Positions 38,022 through 46,570 of a DNA stretch of 64,000 nt are shown piece after piece; positions within the stretch are counted from its first letter, which is position 1; each line of letters begins with the position of its first letter. The stretch covers positions 32,655-96,654 of the forward strand of contig CAZUDO010000060.1 of NCBI GenBank assembly GCA_964618895.1, read 5' to 3'. This DNA comes from CAZUDO01 sp964618895 (GTDB taxonomy: Bacteria > Desulfobacterota > Binatia > DP-6). A program made the position numbers and the translations under genes. The notes below the pieces were generated by a model. It was given only the letters and a program-made list of their open reading frames with translations, ran no database searches and was not told where the DNA came from.

Positions 38022-39419
38022 ATGGCCGACACCTACGACCTGGCCGTCATCGGCGCCGGCCCCGGTGGCTATCAGGCTGCGATCCGGGCCGCCCAGCTCG
38101 GGATGCGGGTGGCGTGCATCGAGAAGAGCCCCGCGCTCGGCGGCACGTGCCTGAACGTCGGCTGCATCCCGAGCAAGGCACTGCTCGACTCGAGCGAGCT
38201 CTACCACCACGCGCGCCACGGCCTGGCCACCCACGGCATCGGCGTCGACGGCGTCACCCTCGACCTCGCCAAGATGATGGCGCGCAAGGACCGGGTCGTC
38301 CGCGGCCTCACCCAGGGCGTTGCCAGCTTGTTCAAGAAGAATCGCATCACGTGGGTGCCGGGCCAGGCACGCTTCGAGACCGCCCAGCGCCTGCGCGTCG
38401 GCGGCACCGACGGTGAGCAGCTGGTCGAGGCGCCGCGCGTGCTCATCGCCACCGGCAGCGAGGTGACGCCGCTCCCCACCCTCCCCTTCGACGGCACGCG
38501 CATCGTGAGCTCGACCGAAGCGCTCACGCTCGCGCGCGTCCCGGAGCACCTGCTCGTCGTCGGCGCAGGCGCGGTGGGGCTCGAGCTCGGCTCGGTGTGG
38601 AGCCGCCTCGGCGCGCGGGTCACGGTGGTGGAGTTCCTCGACCGCATCGTGCCCGCCATGGACCGGGGCATGGGCGCGCAGCTCAAGAAAGCGCTCGAGC
38701 GCCAAGGGCTCACCTTCCACCTGGAGACGGCAGCGCGCCGCGCCACGCCCACCGCCGACGGGGTCGAGGTAACCCTCGAGTCCAAGGGGCAGACGGTCAT
38801 GGTCGCGGCGACCGTCGTGCTGGTCGCGGTCGGCCGGCGCCCGCATACCGACGGCCTCCGCGCGCGCGAGATCGGCGTCGCGTTCGACGACAAGGGGCGC
38901 ATCACCGTCGACGCGCAGTTCCAGACCAGCGTCCCCGGCGTGTACGCGATCGGCGACGTGATCCCCGGCCCGATGCTGGCCCACAAGGCCGAAGAGGAAG
39001 GCGTCGCCGCGGCCGAGCTGATGGCCGGGCAGGCCGGTCACGTGAACTACGACGCCATCCCGAACGTCGTCTACACGGCCCCCGAGCTGGCGAGCGTCGG
39101 GCTGGCGGAGGACACCGCCGCCGAGCGTGGGCTGGCGGTGCAGGTCGGCCAGTTCCCGTTCACCGCCAACGGACGCGCGCGCTGCATGAACGACACCGAA
39201 GGGGGCGTCAAGATCGTGGCCGACGCGCGTACCGACCGCATCCTGGGCGTCCACATCCTGGGACCACGGGCGTCGGACCTGATCGCCGAGGCGGCGGTCG
39301 CGGTCGAGTTCGGCGCCAGCGCCGAGGATCTGGCGCGCGCGGTGCACGCCCATCCGACGCTGGCCGAGGCGGTCAAGGAAGCGGCGCTCGCGGTCGGGAA
39401 GCGCGCCATCAACATCTGA
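38022..39419 (+). CDS. lpdA: dihydrolipoyl dehydrogenase E3 component
   Basis: FAD disulfide reductase that reoxidises lipoamide and makes NADH, 465 aa. FAD motif VIGAGPGGYQAAI, redox pair C43 and C48 in GGTCLNVGCIPSK, NAD motif LLVVGAGAVGLELGSVW, second FAD motif GVYAIGDVIPGPML and the dimer-partner histidine line HAHPTLAEAVKEAAL. All catalytic residues are present. Last gene of sucA-sucB-lpdA; a palindromic element begins 24 bp after its stop. Confidence 0.97.
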   Translation: MADTYDLAVIGAGPGGYQAAIRAAQLGMRVACIEKSPALGGTCLNVGCIPSKALLDSSELYHHARHGLATHGIGVDGVTLDLAKMMARKDRVVRGLTQGVASLFKKNRITWVPGQARFETAQRLRVGGTDGEQLVEAPRVLIATGSEVTPLPTLPFDGTRIVSSTEALTLARVPEHLLVVGAGAVGLELGSVWSRLGARVTVVEFLDRIVPAMDRGMGAQLKKALERQGLTFHLETAARRATPTADGVEVTLESKGQTVMVAATVVLVAVGRRPHTDGLRAREIGVAFDDKGRITVDAQFQTSVPGVYAIGDVIPGPMLAHKAEEEGVAAAELMAGQAGHVNYDAIPNVVYTAPELASVGLAEDTAAERGLAVQVGQFPFTANGRARCMNDTEGGVKIVADARTDRILGVHILGPRASDLIAEAAVAVEFGASAEDLARAVHAHPTLAEAVKEAALAVGKRAINI

Positions 39420-39442
39420 GGGCGCGGCGCCGGGCGGTGGTC

Positions 39443-39555
39443 CGCGAGCGCGGGGGCGTCGTCTTCGCTTCGGCTCGCGCCGGACGGAGCGCGGTACACG
39501 GAGCTCTCGGGCGTGCCGGCGCGAGAGGCGCTACGACGACGCCCCCGCGCTCGCG
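39443..39555. repeat. 21-bp inverted repeat element after lpdA
   Basis: Arms 39443-39463 and 39535-39555 are perfect reverse complements (CGCGAGCGCGGGGGCGTCGT plus one base) with a 71-bp spacer. The right arm overlaps the end of a truncated ATPase frame. Arm length, spacer length and spacer ends resemble the element inside prmA. It could act as a bidirectional terminator between lpdA and the converging genes. Confidence 0.75.
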
Positions 39556-39884
39556 ACTCGGCAAAGCTTGGAGTGCTTGCGCACCATCGACCGGGCGCGC
39601 CTGCGTCTGGGACTCGCGCCGAGCGACGTCGTCGGACGACGAGCCGCCGTCCTGGAGCAGCTTCGCACGCCCTCCCAGCACCGCCCCCAGATGACGTTCG
39701 CGGCCACGTGTTCGGCGAGTCGTGTCTTGCCGATGCCGGGCTCGCCCGCGATCAGGCAGAGTCGGCCCCGCCCATCGATTGCCTCCCGCAGCGCAGCATC
39801 GAGCTGCGTCCGCTCGCGCTCGCGGCCGACGAAGACCCGGTCGGAGGGCCGGCTGGGAGGTGGGTGCTCGCTGTCTCCGGTCAT
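39531..39884 (-). pseudogene. truncated AAA ATPase of the LuxR/cyclase regulator type
   Basis: The first 75 residues or so match the start of large signal-transduction ATPases: FVGRERERTQLDAALREA, Walker A LIAGEPGIGKTRLAEHVA, then WGRCWEG. Family members run for hundreds more residues (Walker B, TPR repeats, a DNA-binding or cyclase domain). Here the match ends after the WGRCWEG line and the frame closes in arginine/serine-rich text through the right arm of a palindromic element. It is most likely a dead N-terminal fragment. Confidence 0.7.
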
Positions 39885-39929
39885 GGGCGGGGCCCCGGCG
39901 CTCCCGATAGACCGGCAGGGACAGGCGCT

Positions 39930-40742
39930 TCAAGAGGCCTCGGCCGCGCGCCGTCCCCAAGCGCCGACCATCACCATGTGGACGAAGGCGAAGGACGGGT
40001 CGTCGTAGGCGCGCTGCAGCTCTTCATAGTCCGCCTGCGAGATCACCCCGGTGCCATGGAACAGCAGCTCCAGGCTCATCTGCTTGAAGCGCGCCTCCAC
40101 GGCGCCGCCCCGGCACTGCCACGTCGTCCGCTCGGCGCCGACCTCCGCCAGCCCGAGGCGCTGCAGAAGATCCGGGCAGCGCCGGCCGAGGTGGAGGTCG
40201 ATGCATCGGGCCTGCAGCGCCTCGGTCGTGAGCCGGTGGACCCGGTCGACGATCGCGGTGGCGGGGTGCGCCAGATCCACGCCAGCGGATGTTTCCGTGT
40301 CGCCTTCCTCGATGAGGAGCCAGCCGCCGGGACGCAGCGCCGCAGCCATCCGGGCGAGCGCCCGCTCGGGCTCGGCCAGGTGCATGAGGAGCAGACGGCA
40401 GTGGACGAGGTCGTAGTGGCCGGTCTCGAGGAGGTCGCGCCGAATGTCGTGCCGGCGCACCTCGACGCGGGCAAGCTCGGGCCCGGCGAGGAACCGCGGG
40501 TCGATGTCCGTCGCCACGACCTGCCCGTTGGGGCCGACCCGCCCGGCAAGCCAGCGCGCCACCGAGCCGTCGCCCGCGCCGACCTCGAGGCATCGCCACC
40601 CGCGGCGGACACCGAGCCGGTCCAGGCGGCCCGTCGTCATGGGGTTCATGAGCTGGCCGAGGAGCCGCAGGCGCTCACGCTCGAAGGCGCCGTCCGCGTC
40701 GGTGGCGAAATACCGTTCCGGGGTGCTGGCGATCGCGTGCAT
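39930..40742 (-). CDS. class I SAM-dependent methyltransferase
   Basis: Methyltransferase of 270 aa with the Rossmann SAM site CLEVGAGDGSVARWLAGRVG (residues about 52-71), VVATDIDPRFL as the acidic motif II, YDLVHCRLLLMHLAEPERAL as motif IV and LRPGGWLLIEEGD as motif V. This pattern is the Methyltransf_11/25 group of small-molecule methyltransferases; the substrate cannot be predicted. It faces the truncated ATPase and is followed upstream by a small membrane protein gene. Confidence 0.85.
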   Translation of the reverse strand: MHAIASTPERYFATDADGAFERERLRLLGQLMNPMTTGRLDRLGVRRGWRCLEVGAGDGSVARWLAGRVGPNGQVVATDIDPRFLAGPELARVEVRRHDIRRDLLETGHYDLVHCRLLLMHLAEPERALARMAAALRPGGWLLIEEGDTETSAGVDLAHPATAIVDRVHRLTTEALQARCIDLHLGRRCPDLLQRLGLAEVGAERTTWQCRGGAVEARFKQMSLELLFHGTGVISQADYEELQRAYDDPSFAFVHMVMVGAWGRRAAEAS

Positions 40743-40756
40743 GGTCTGCGGCCGTC

Positions 40757-40936
40757 CTACGCGGCCTGGAGGTGAGACGGACCCGCCACCGGCGCCGGGT
40801 GGCTCCCGGTGCGCGGACGCCGCGCCTCCGCAGCCGCCGAGATGGCGGCGCGCACGCCGTGGAAGAGGATCACCCCCATAAAGAGCACCTGGAGGGGGTG
40901 GGTCAGAACCGTCATCGTGATGGCTGCCGGGATCAT
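40757..40936 (-). CDS. small predicted membrane protein
   Basis: Protein of 59 aa with one hydrophobic helix (ITMTVLTHPLQVLFMGVILF) and a proline/alanine-rich tail. It is supported by an almost perfect ribosome-binding site (AAGGAGG, 8 bases before ATG), the strongest in this part of the window. It ends 14 bp before the methyltransferase start in the same direction, so the two are probably co-transcribed. No family recognised. Confidence 0.6.
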   Translation of the reverse strand: MIPAAITMTVLTHPLQVLFMGVILFHGVRAAISAAAEARRPRTGSHPAPVAGPSHLQAA

Positions 40937-41109
40937 CGCTCTTGCCTCCTTCTGGCCGTCTTGCTGCCGGCCTCTGACCCTGAGGCGCCAGATCGGGGGG
41001 GGCGATGTCAGGCAGGGGGTGCGTCCGGGTGGGGTGCGGACCTGGCATTGCCAGGTCCGGGCAGCCATCCCGCTCCGCCCCCCCGGTGGGGAAGACCGTT
41101 CGTCGCCAG

Positions 41110-41430
41110 TTATTCGCCGGGCTTTTCGGGGGTACGGGGGGGGACGCCGGCGCGCATGGGGTCGCGGGGGGGGGCGTCGGGTCGAGGGGGCGAGGGGCGG
41201 ATGCCGGGGCTGCGGATCAGGCGGCGCAGGGTGGCGTCGCCGGAGCGGAGCATGCGACCGACCTCGGCCACGGAGACGGTCGCATCGTCGGGCTCGTCGG
41301 AGGCGATGCTGTCATCGGCGCACAGCTCGACGCCGGGGGCGATGCCGGCGAGCAGGTCGACGGGCTCGAGCGGGATGGGTGGACGATCCTCCGTGAGCCG
41401 CGGTCGTCGTGGCGTGCGTTTCTCGGCCAT
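41110..41430 (-). CDS. hypothetical acidic-core protein
   Basis: Protein of 106 aa. The middle is acidic (ELCADDSIASDEPDDATVSV), followed by a short helical part (EVGRMLRSGDATLRRLIRSP) and a proline-rich tail. GGAGG lies 8 bases before the ATG at 41430, which supports translation. No family recognised; the short helical stretch could be a protein-binding element. It is in the same direction as the small membrane protein and the methyltransferase. Confidence 0.5.
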   Translation of the reverse strand: MAEKRTPRRPRLTEDRPPIPLEPVDLLAGIAPGVELCADDSIASDEPDDATVSVAEVGRMLRSGDATLRRLIRSPGIRPSPPRPDAPPRDPMRAGVPPRTPEKPGE

Positions 41431-41529
41431 CTCCCCCACCTCCTCCAAACACCGCCGACGCGGAGCCGCCTGGCGGGTATCACGGCCCCACGGCGAGGTC
41501 CAACGCGCGGGCCACCGCAGCGGTGGAGA

Positions 41530-41973
41530 CTACTGCAGTGGTGGCTGCGATGCGGACACGTCGCGGCGGACGAGGTGCAGGGGCACGTGGCCCGTGCGCA
41601 TGCGGCGCCCGCGCCGCGACACCGTCGCCGGCCGGCGGGAGGGCGACGGGCGACTCGTGCTGTCTGCGAGCGTGACGCCGGGGCGGAACACGGGATGGGC
41701 CGCCTGCAGGTGCCCGACGCTGATCCGCCGCAAGAGCTCCTCGCGGTCGTCGACGGAGATCGGCGGGCACGAGCCCTGCTCCACCGCGGCGGTGAGCAGG
41801 AAGCCATCGGCCGGCCAGGATTCGACCGCGCCCGGCGCGGTCTCCGGTACCGCCGCATCACCATCCGTGGTGACCGCAGGGCGCGCACGCAGGCGCAGGA
41901 CCAAAAGCACGATCGCGGCGGTCGTCCCGAAGACGACCAGGCTGTTGGCAAGGAGTGGTTCGAAGGGGGTCAT
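41530..41973 (-). CDS. hypothetical single-pass membrane protein
   Basis: Protein of 147 aa with one N-terminal helix (LLANSLVVFGTTAAIVLLVL, residues 7-26) and a soluble remainder rich in D, E, R and P. Directly past its stop is a GC-rich palindrome (CCACCGC/GCGGTGG, 41512-41526). It may form one minus-strand group with the hypothetical protein, small membrane protein and methyltransferase that follow. No family recognised and the start has a weak ribosome-binding site. The 289 bp to the next gene (41974-42262) hold no feature I can name. Confidence 0.45.
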   Translation of the reverse strand: MTPFEPLLANSLVVFGTTAAIVLLVLRLRARPAVTTDGDAAVPETAPGAVESWPADGFLLTAAVEQGSCPPISVDDREELLRRISVGHLQAAHPVFRPGVTLADSTSRPSPSRRPATVSRRGRRMRTGHVPLHLVRRDVSASQPPLQ

Positions 41974-42262
41974 GAGTGCGTCGTCCGCCTCGGAACGGCT
42001 CCCATTCCAAGCTTCGTGCCGCACGGACGCGGAGGAATCTCCGCCAGCGAATCCGGGGCCCTGCGCGGGGGCCGCCCGGTGAACGCAGTAGCGGATGTCA
42101 GCGCATCGCCCGCGGCGCCGCGGCATGCCGTCCTGCAGTGCCGCCCGATCTGGTGTCCGCGCGCGCAAAACCGGCGCTTCCACCGGGCAGCCGACGTACG
42201 CGACCCGCACGGCGCCTGGCGGGGGACTTCCCGACCCCCGTCCGGTCTGCTACCTGCCTGCC

Positions 42263-43048
42263 ATGCTCGACGGCGCCGCGCGGGAACACTGGACGCGCAA
42301 CGGCTGGGTGTGGCTGCGGGGGTTCCTGTCCGCGTCCGAGACTGCAGAGCTCACGCGCTGGACCGAGGAGATCGCGGCCTGGCCGGAAGAGCCCGGAACG
42401 TGGATGCGCTACTACGAGAAGCAACCCGACGGCACACCCGGCAAGATGCTCGCCCGCATCGAGAACTTCTTCCCGTACCACGCCCGGGTGGCCGGGCTGC
42501 TGGGCGGCCCTCGTATCATGGCCGTTCTCGAGGAGTGTGCCGGCGAACCCGTCGTCCTGTTCAAGGACAAGATCAACTTCAAGCTGCCCGGAGGCGCGGG
42601 GTTCGCACCGCATCAGGACGCGCCGGCGTACGTCAACTTCGGCATCGAGCACCAGCTCACCGTCATGGTGCCGGTCGACGCATTCACGCGCGAGAACGGC
42701 TGCCTCGAGATGGCCGTCGACGCGTGTGAGCGCGTCTTCCTGCCTCACAATAGCGACGGGACGCTGCGCGCCGACGTGGCGGAGCGCCTGCGGGTGGAGG
42801 CGCCGCTTGCCACCCCCGGCGACGTGATCGTGTTCGACGCCTGGGTGCCACACTGGTCGGGGCCGAACCGCTCCGCGGGCGCGCGCCGCTCGTACTACCT
42901 GACCTTCAACCCCGCATCGGCCGGCGACCAGCGCGCGGCGTACTACGCGCGCAAGCGCGAGTGCTTTCCGCCCGAGTACGAGCGCCAACCGGGCGTCGAC
43001 TACGCCACGCTCGGCCGCCAGTTCAACCTGGGCAACCCGTTCGACTGA
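42263..43048 (+). CDS. phytanoyl-CoA dioxygenase (PhyH) family protein
   Basis: Fe(II)/2-oxoglutarate-dependent oxygenase of 261 aa. The metal-binding HxD lies in FAPHQDAPAYVNF (near residue 116) and the second histidine in WVPHWSGPNRS (near residue 197), followed by the arginine that binds 2-oxoglutarate (ARRSYYLTFNPAS). The opening HWTRNGWVWLRGFLSASETAEL is the usual PhyH start. Substrates of bacterial members range from lipids to halogenated or phosphonate compounds; nothing nearby narrows it. Confidence 0.88.
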   Translation: MLDGAAREHWTRNGWVWLRGFLSASETAELTRWTEEIAAWPEEPGTWMRYYEKQPDGTPGKMLARIENFFPYHARVAGLLGGPRIMAVLEECAGEPVVLFKDKINFKLPGGAGFAPHQDAPAYVNFGIEHQLTVMVPVDAFTRENGCLEMAVDACERVFLPHNSDGTLRADVAERLRVEAPLATPGDVIVFDAWVPHWSGPNRSAGARRSYYLTFNPASAGDQRAAYYARKRECFPPEYERQPGVDYATLGRQFNLGNPFD

Positions 43049-43069
43049 GGCGGGCGCCCGGAGCCGGGC

Positions 43070-45118
43070 TCAGCGGCCGCACGGGGACGGCACGCAGCTC
43101 CCCGGCCCCAGGTCCCGCGCGACTCGCGAGGCCTGTCGCGCCGCGCAGCCGGACGCCTGCATGATCTGGCAGCTGCCCGTCACGTCGGCCGGCCCGGTGT
43201 AGACGCAGCAACGGGTCACCTCATCGCGCCCGCACGACGACTGCCGCGCGATGCGGACGGCGCTCCGCCGCGCCGCACGACCGACCCGGCGCGTCCCGAA
43301 GCGGCGGCGCGCCTCCATCCGCACGCAGCGCAGCAACTCCGCGCGCGACGACCAGCCGCCACCCCCGCGCGGGCCGTCGCACGGGCACACGCTGCACCCC
43401 GCCGCGTCGACCAACTCGCCCTGCGGCGTCGAGCACAGATCGGCGGCATCGGGCACGCCGTCGCGATCCTCGTCCCCACTGCGACGCGGCACCAGGGTGG
43501 TGGTGGACGACGCCGGGCCCGGCACCGTCGTGGTCGTCACGCTGGTCGACGACGTCGAGGTCGTACTGGTGGTCGGCGCCTGGGTCGTGGTCGTGCTCGC
43601 GGTCGTCGTCGTGGTGGTCGGCGCCTGCGTCGTCGTCGTGGTCGTGCTCGTCGTGGTGGTCGGTGCCTGCGTCGTCATCGTGGTCGTGCTCGTCGTCGTC
43701 GTGGTCGGCGCCTGGGTCGTTGTGGCGGTGGTGGTGGTCGTGCTCGTCGTCGTGGGCACCGTCGTGCTGGTGGTGGTGGTGGTCGTGGTCGTAGTGGTCG
43801 TAGTGGACGATACGGGCACGTCGGTCAGGCACGAGGCGGCGGCGACGCTGGTCCCGATGCGGGCGCTCACGGCGCTGCCGAACAGCAGGTCGATGTTCGA
43901 GAGCCCGCCGCCGAGCAGGTGGCAGTAGCTCATGATCGTGCCCCGCGACGCCACCACCGGACCGGCGTAGCAGTTGGCCTCCTGGTTGTAGCAGTTGTCC
44001 ACCGGCGGCACGTAGCAGTGCGAGTGCGGTGAGCCGAAATTGTGGCCCAGCTCGTGCGTGAACACCATCACGTCCCAGACCTGCGACGGCTGCACCAGGT
44101 TGAAGCTGCCGTAGACCTGCGACACACCGTAGCCATAGGGCTGGTTGCACAGGACGTTGACGTACGCGATTCCGCCGCTCACCGCCTTGCCCGAGACGAA
44201 GTGCACCACCGTCCGCGCCCCGGCCAGTTGCGCCATGTTGTTGGCGACGGTGTTCCAGTAGTCGCGCACCTCGCCGAGCGCCGCGCCCGTGCTGGTCGCC
44301 GTCCACGGGTCGGTCTGCGCCGCGCCCCACAGGCGGATGTACGAGAAGCGCAGGCGCACCGGCACGTCGCGCTCGTAGATCGCCGTCGCCGCGGCGGCCA
44401 GGTTGGCCAGGTAGGTGAGCGCCGCCTGGTCGCTCGGGAACTTCGCGCGCAGCTCCTGGTCGGTCTCGATGGCGACGTCGGCCTGCTTGATGTAGCCCGG
44501 CGGCGGGGCGGCCCCGCCGATCGGCAACTCGGCCAGCGGCAGCCGGACGGCGTCGGGCGTCAGGTCGTTGGTGCAGAAGTCCGCCGGCGGCGGGTAGACG
44601 GCCGGGTCGACGTCCCGCAGCGCGTAGCTCTCGTGGACCCCGCGCGCGTCGGGCCCGAAGGGGTACACCTCGCCCCCGGTGACGACGAAGCCGTGCACGC
44701 TGCGCGCTCCTGCAACCAGGAGGACGCGCGACTCCGCGTCACCGGCCACCGTGCCCGAGAAATAGACCGCGTCGGGCAGTGCCAACGACCGCCGGCGGCC
44801 CCCCGTCTCGACCACCTCCGCGCGCGCACCGGCGGTGAACGGCGAGAACCGTCGCAACACCAAGTCGACGGTGCGCGCGGAGCCGAGCGGGAACTGCGCC
44901 ACCACGGCGTCGGTCCGGGCGCGCAGGTCGGCTAGCGCGGCGCGCTCGAGCTGCAGGCGCTGCAGCCGGCGCACGCCCGGCTGTGCCCGCTCGGATCCCA
45001 CCCGCGCCAGCAGGCGGGCCGATGCGGCCGACGCGCCGGCGAGCAGCATGGCGCACGCCACGGCGGCCACACGTATGGAAGGAAGGCGGAGCACGACCAG
45101 CGACGAGAGAGCAACCAA
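43070..45118 (-). CDS. secreted metzincin metalloprotease with Thr-rich linker
   Basis: Predicted exported zinc protease, 682 aa. A signal-peptide-like start (AAVACAMLLAGASAASA) is followed by a prodomain-like part. The catalytic helix HELGHNFGSPHSH (near residue 353) fits HExxHxxGxxH and the Met-turn is TIMSYCH, typical of reprolysin-like metzincins. Residues about 436-540 are an almost pure threonine/serine linker with repeated TTTQAPTTTT. After it come a calcium-binding DEDRDGVPDAADLC (thrombospondin type 3-like) and a cysteine-rich end. Start is uncertain: TTG at 45118 has no ribosome-binding site and inner GTG codons are possible. Likely extracellular or surface-linked. Confidence 0.85.
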   Translation of the reverse strand: MVALSSLVVLRLPSIRVAAVACAMLLAGASAASARLLARVGSERAQPGVRRLQRLQLERAALADLRARTDAVVAQFPLGSARTVDLVLRRFSPFTAGARAEVVETGGRRRSLALPDAVYFSGTVAGDAESRVLLVAGARSVHGFVVTGGEVYPFGPDARGVHESYALRDVDPAVYPPPADFCTNDLTPDAVRLPLAELPIGGAAPPPGYIKQADVAIETDQELRAKFPSDQAALTYLANLAAAATAIYERDVPVRLRFSYIRLWGAAQTDPWTATSTGAALGEVRDYWNTVANNMAQLAGARTVVHFVSGKAVSGGIAYVNVLCNQPYGYGVSQVYGSFNLVQPSQVWDVMVFTHELGHNFGSPHSHCYVPPVDNCYNQEANCYAGPVVASRGTIMSYCHLLGGGLSNIDLLFGSAVSARIGTSVAAASCLTDVPVSSTTTTTTTTTTTTSTTVPTTTSTTTTTATTTQAPTTTTTSTTTMTTQAPTTTTSTTTTTTQAPTTTTTTASTTTTQAPTTSTTSTSSTSVTTTTVPGPASSTTTLVPRRSGDEDRDGVPDAADLCSTPQGELVDAAGCSVCPCDGPRGGGGWSSRAELLRCVRMEARRRFGTRRVGRAARRSAVRIARQSSCGRDEVTRCCVYTGPADVTGSCQIMQASGCAARQASRVARDLGPGSCVPSPCGR

Positions 45119-45201
45119 TGTGCCCCGGCGTCGCGCCCCGTCGGGCGGTCGTTCGTCGGGCCGCGGGCGTCACGGCACCGGCGGCGTCGGTACGTCCGTG
45201 C

Positions 45202-46455
45202 TCAACCCTCGCGCGTGCGCACCTCGATCACGGTCAGCAACGGATCGAGGGCCTCGTCCGCTGTGCGGATCACCACGTCGCACAGCGGGTCCGTGCCCAG
45301 CATCCGATCGAGCGCCGACAGCCGCAATTCGAACGGCAGCGCGTGGCCGGTGCCGAGCGCGCGCACCGACTCGATGCGCCGGCCGTACACCCCGCGCAGC
45401 ACGACGAACTCCTGCGGGCGGAGCGGGCAGAAGAGGAACGTGCGCGCGCCGCTCCGCGTCGTCGGACCGTAGAACTGCCAGGGCTCGAGCCCCCGCGTAC
45501 AGCCACCGATAGCGTCGGCATGACGCGCCATCCAGGCGGCGAGGCTCTCGAGGCGTTCGGCCTGCCAGGCGGGCAGACGTCCCTGCCCGTCCGGCGACAC
45601 GTTCAGGAGCAGGTTCCCGCCGCCACCGGCAACCTCCGCCAGGACGGTGAGGAGGTAGCGCGTCGACTTCCACTCGCGGTCGGCGTCCACGTTGCCCCAG
45701 CTGTGGTTCATGGTCATGCACGTCTCCCACGCCCGCGTCGGGGGCGCGAGCGGCACGGACTGCTCCGGCGTGTCGTAGTCGCCGACGCCCGGCAGGCGGT
45801 CGTTCAGCACGATGTCCGGTTGCAGGGTACGGATCATGACCTCCAGCTCGCGCGCGCCCCATTCCTCCATCGTCCGTTCCCAGCCGCCGTCGAACCACAG
45901 CAGATCGATGGTCCCGTACGCGGTGAGCAGATGGCGGAGCTGCGCGCGCATGGCGTCGAGGAAGCGCGTCCAGCGCACAGGCTCGGGACGCGGATAGGCC
46001 AGTGCGGGATAGGGCCGCATCGCGTCCCGGAAGGCGGGGTAGTCCGGGTGATGCCAGTCCGACAGCGAGAAGTAGAGCCCGACGCGCAATCCCTCGGCCC
46101 GCGCCGCGGTGACGAATTCGCGGACCAGGTCGTGACCACCGTCCGCCTGCCCGACGCCGAAGTCGCTCCCGGCGCGGGGGAAGAGCGTGAATCCGTCGTG
46201 GTGCTTGGTGGTCAGCACCGCGTACGTCATGCCGCAGCGACGGGCGAGCCGCATCCACGCGCGCGGGGCGTTCGGGGGCGGCGCGAAGCGCAGCGCATCG
46301 CGGTAGTAGGTGTCCACCGGCAGATCCTGGCAGTACGGAAACGCCGGCAAGCCGCCGACCAGCGGCCAGGACGGCTCCCACCCGTGCAGGCTGTACGGCC
46401 CCCAGTGCACGAACAGCCCGAAGCGGGCGCCCGCGAACCACGCCGGCACGCTCAT
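45202..46455 (-). CDS. alpha-L-fucosidase family glycoside hydrolase (GH29)
   Basis: Glycosidase of 417 aa. The GH29 blocks FGLFVHWGPYSLHGWEPSW, LTTKHHDGFTLF, VGLYFSLSDWHHPDY and LLWFDGGWER are present; the aspartate in WFDGG (near residue 188) is the nucleophile. GNLLLNVSPDGQG marks the end of the barrel, and a beta-sandwich-like part follows. No signal peptide is evident with ATG at 46455, so it is probably cytoplasmic. It would remove alpha-L-fucose from glycans. It lies 83 bp from the secreted protease, same direction. Confidence 0.9.
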   Translation of the reverse strand: MSVPAWFAGARFGLFVHWGPYSLHGWEPSWPLVGGLPAFPYCQDLPVDTYYRDALRFAPPPNAPRAWMRLARRCGMTYAVLTTKHHDGFTLFPRAGSDFGVGQADGGHDLVREFVTAARAEGLRVGLYFSLSDWHHPDYPAFRDAMRPYPALAYPRPEPVRWTRFLDAMRAQLRHLLTAYGTIDLLWFDGGWERTMEEWGARELEVMIRTLQPDIVLNDRLPGVGDYDTPEQSVPLAPPTRAWETCMTMNHSWGNVDADREWKSTRYLLTVLAEVAGGGGNLLLNVSPDGQGRLPAWQAERLESLAAWMARHADAIGGCTRGLEPWQFYGPTTRSGARTFLFCPLRPQEFVVLRGVYGRRIESVRALGTGHALPFELRLSALDRMLGTDPLCDVVIRTADEALDPLLTVIEVRTREG

Positions 46456-46570
46456 GGACGCGCTCTACTCGACCGCCCGGGGGCGTGACAACCCGTCCGA
46501 CGGTCGACCGGCATGCCGCCATCTGGTAGCCGGGAACGATGCACACAAGACCCGCGAGCCGCGGCGGCGC

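Noticed and set aside
43251..43928. A valine-rich plus-strand frame
   Set aside because: It is the mirror of the threonine codons in the protease linker, not a membrane protein.
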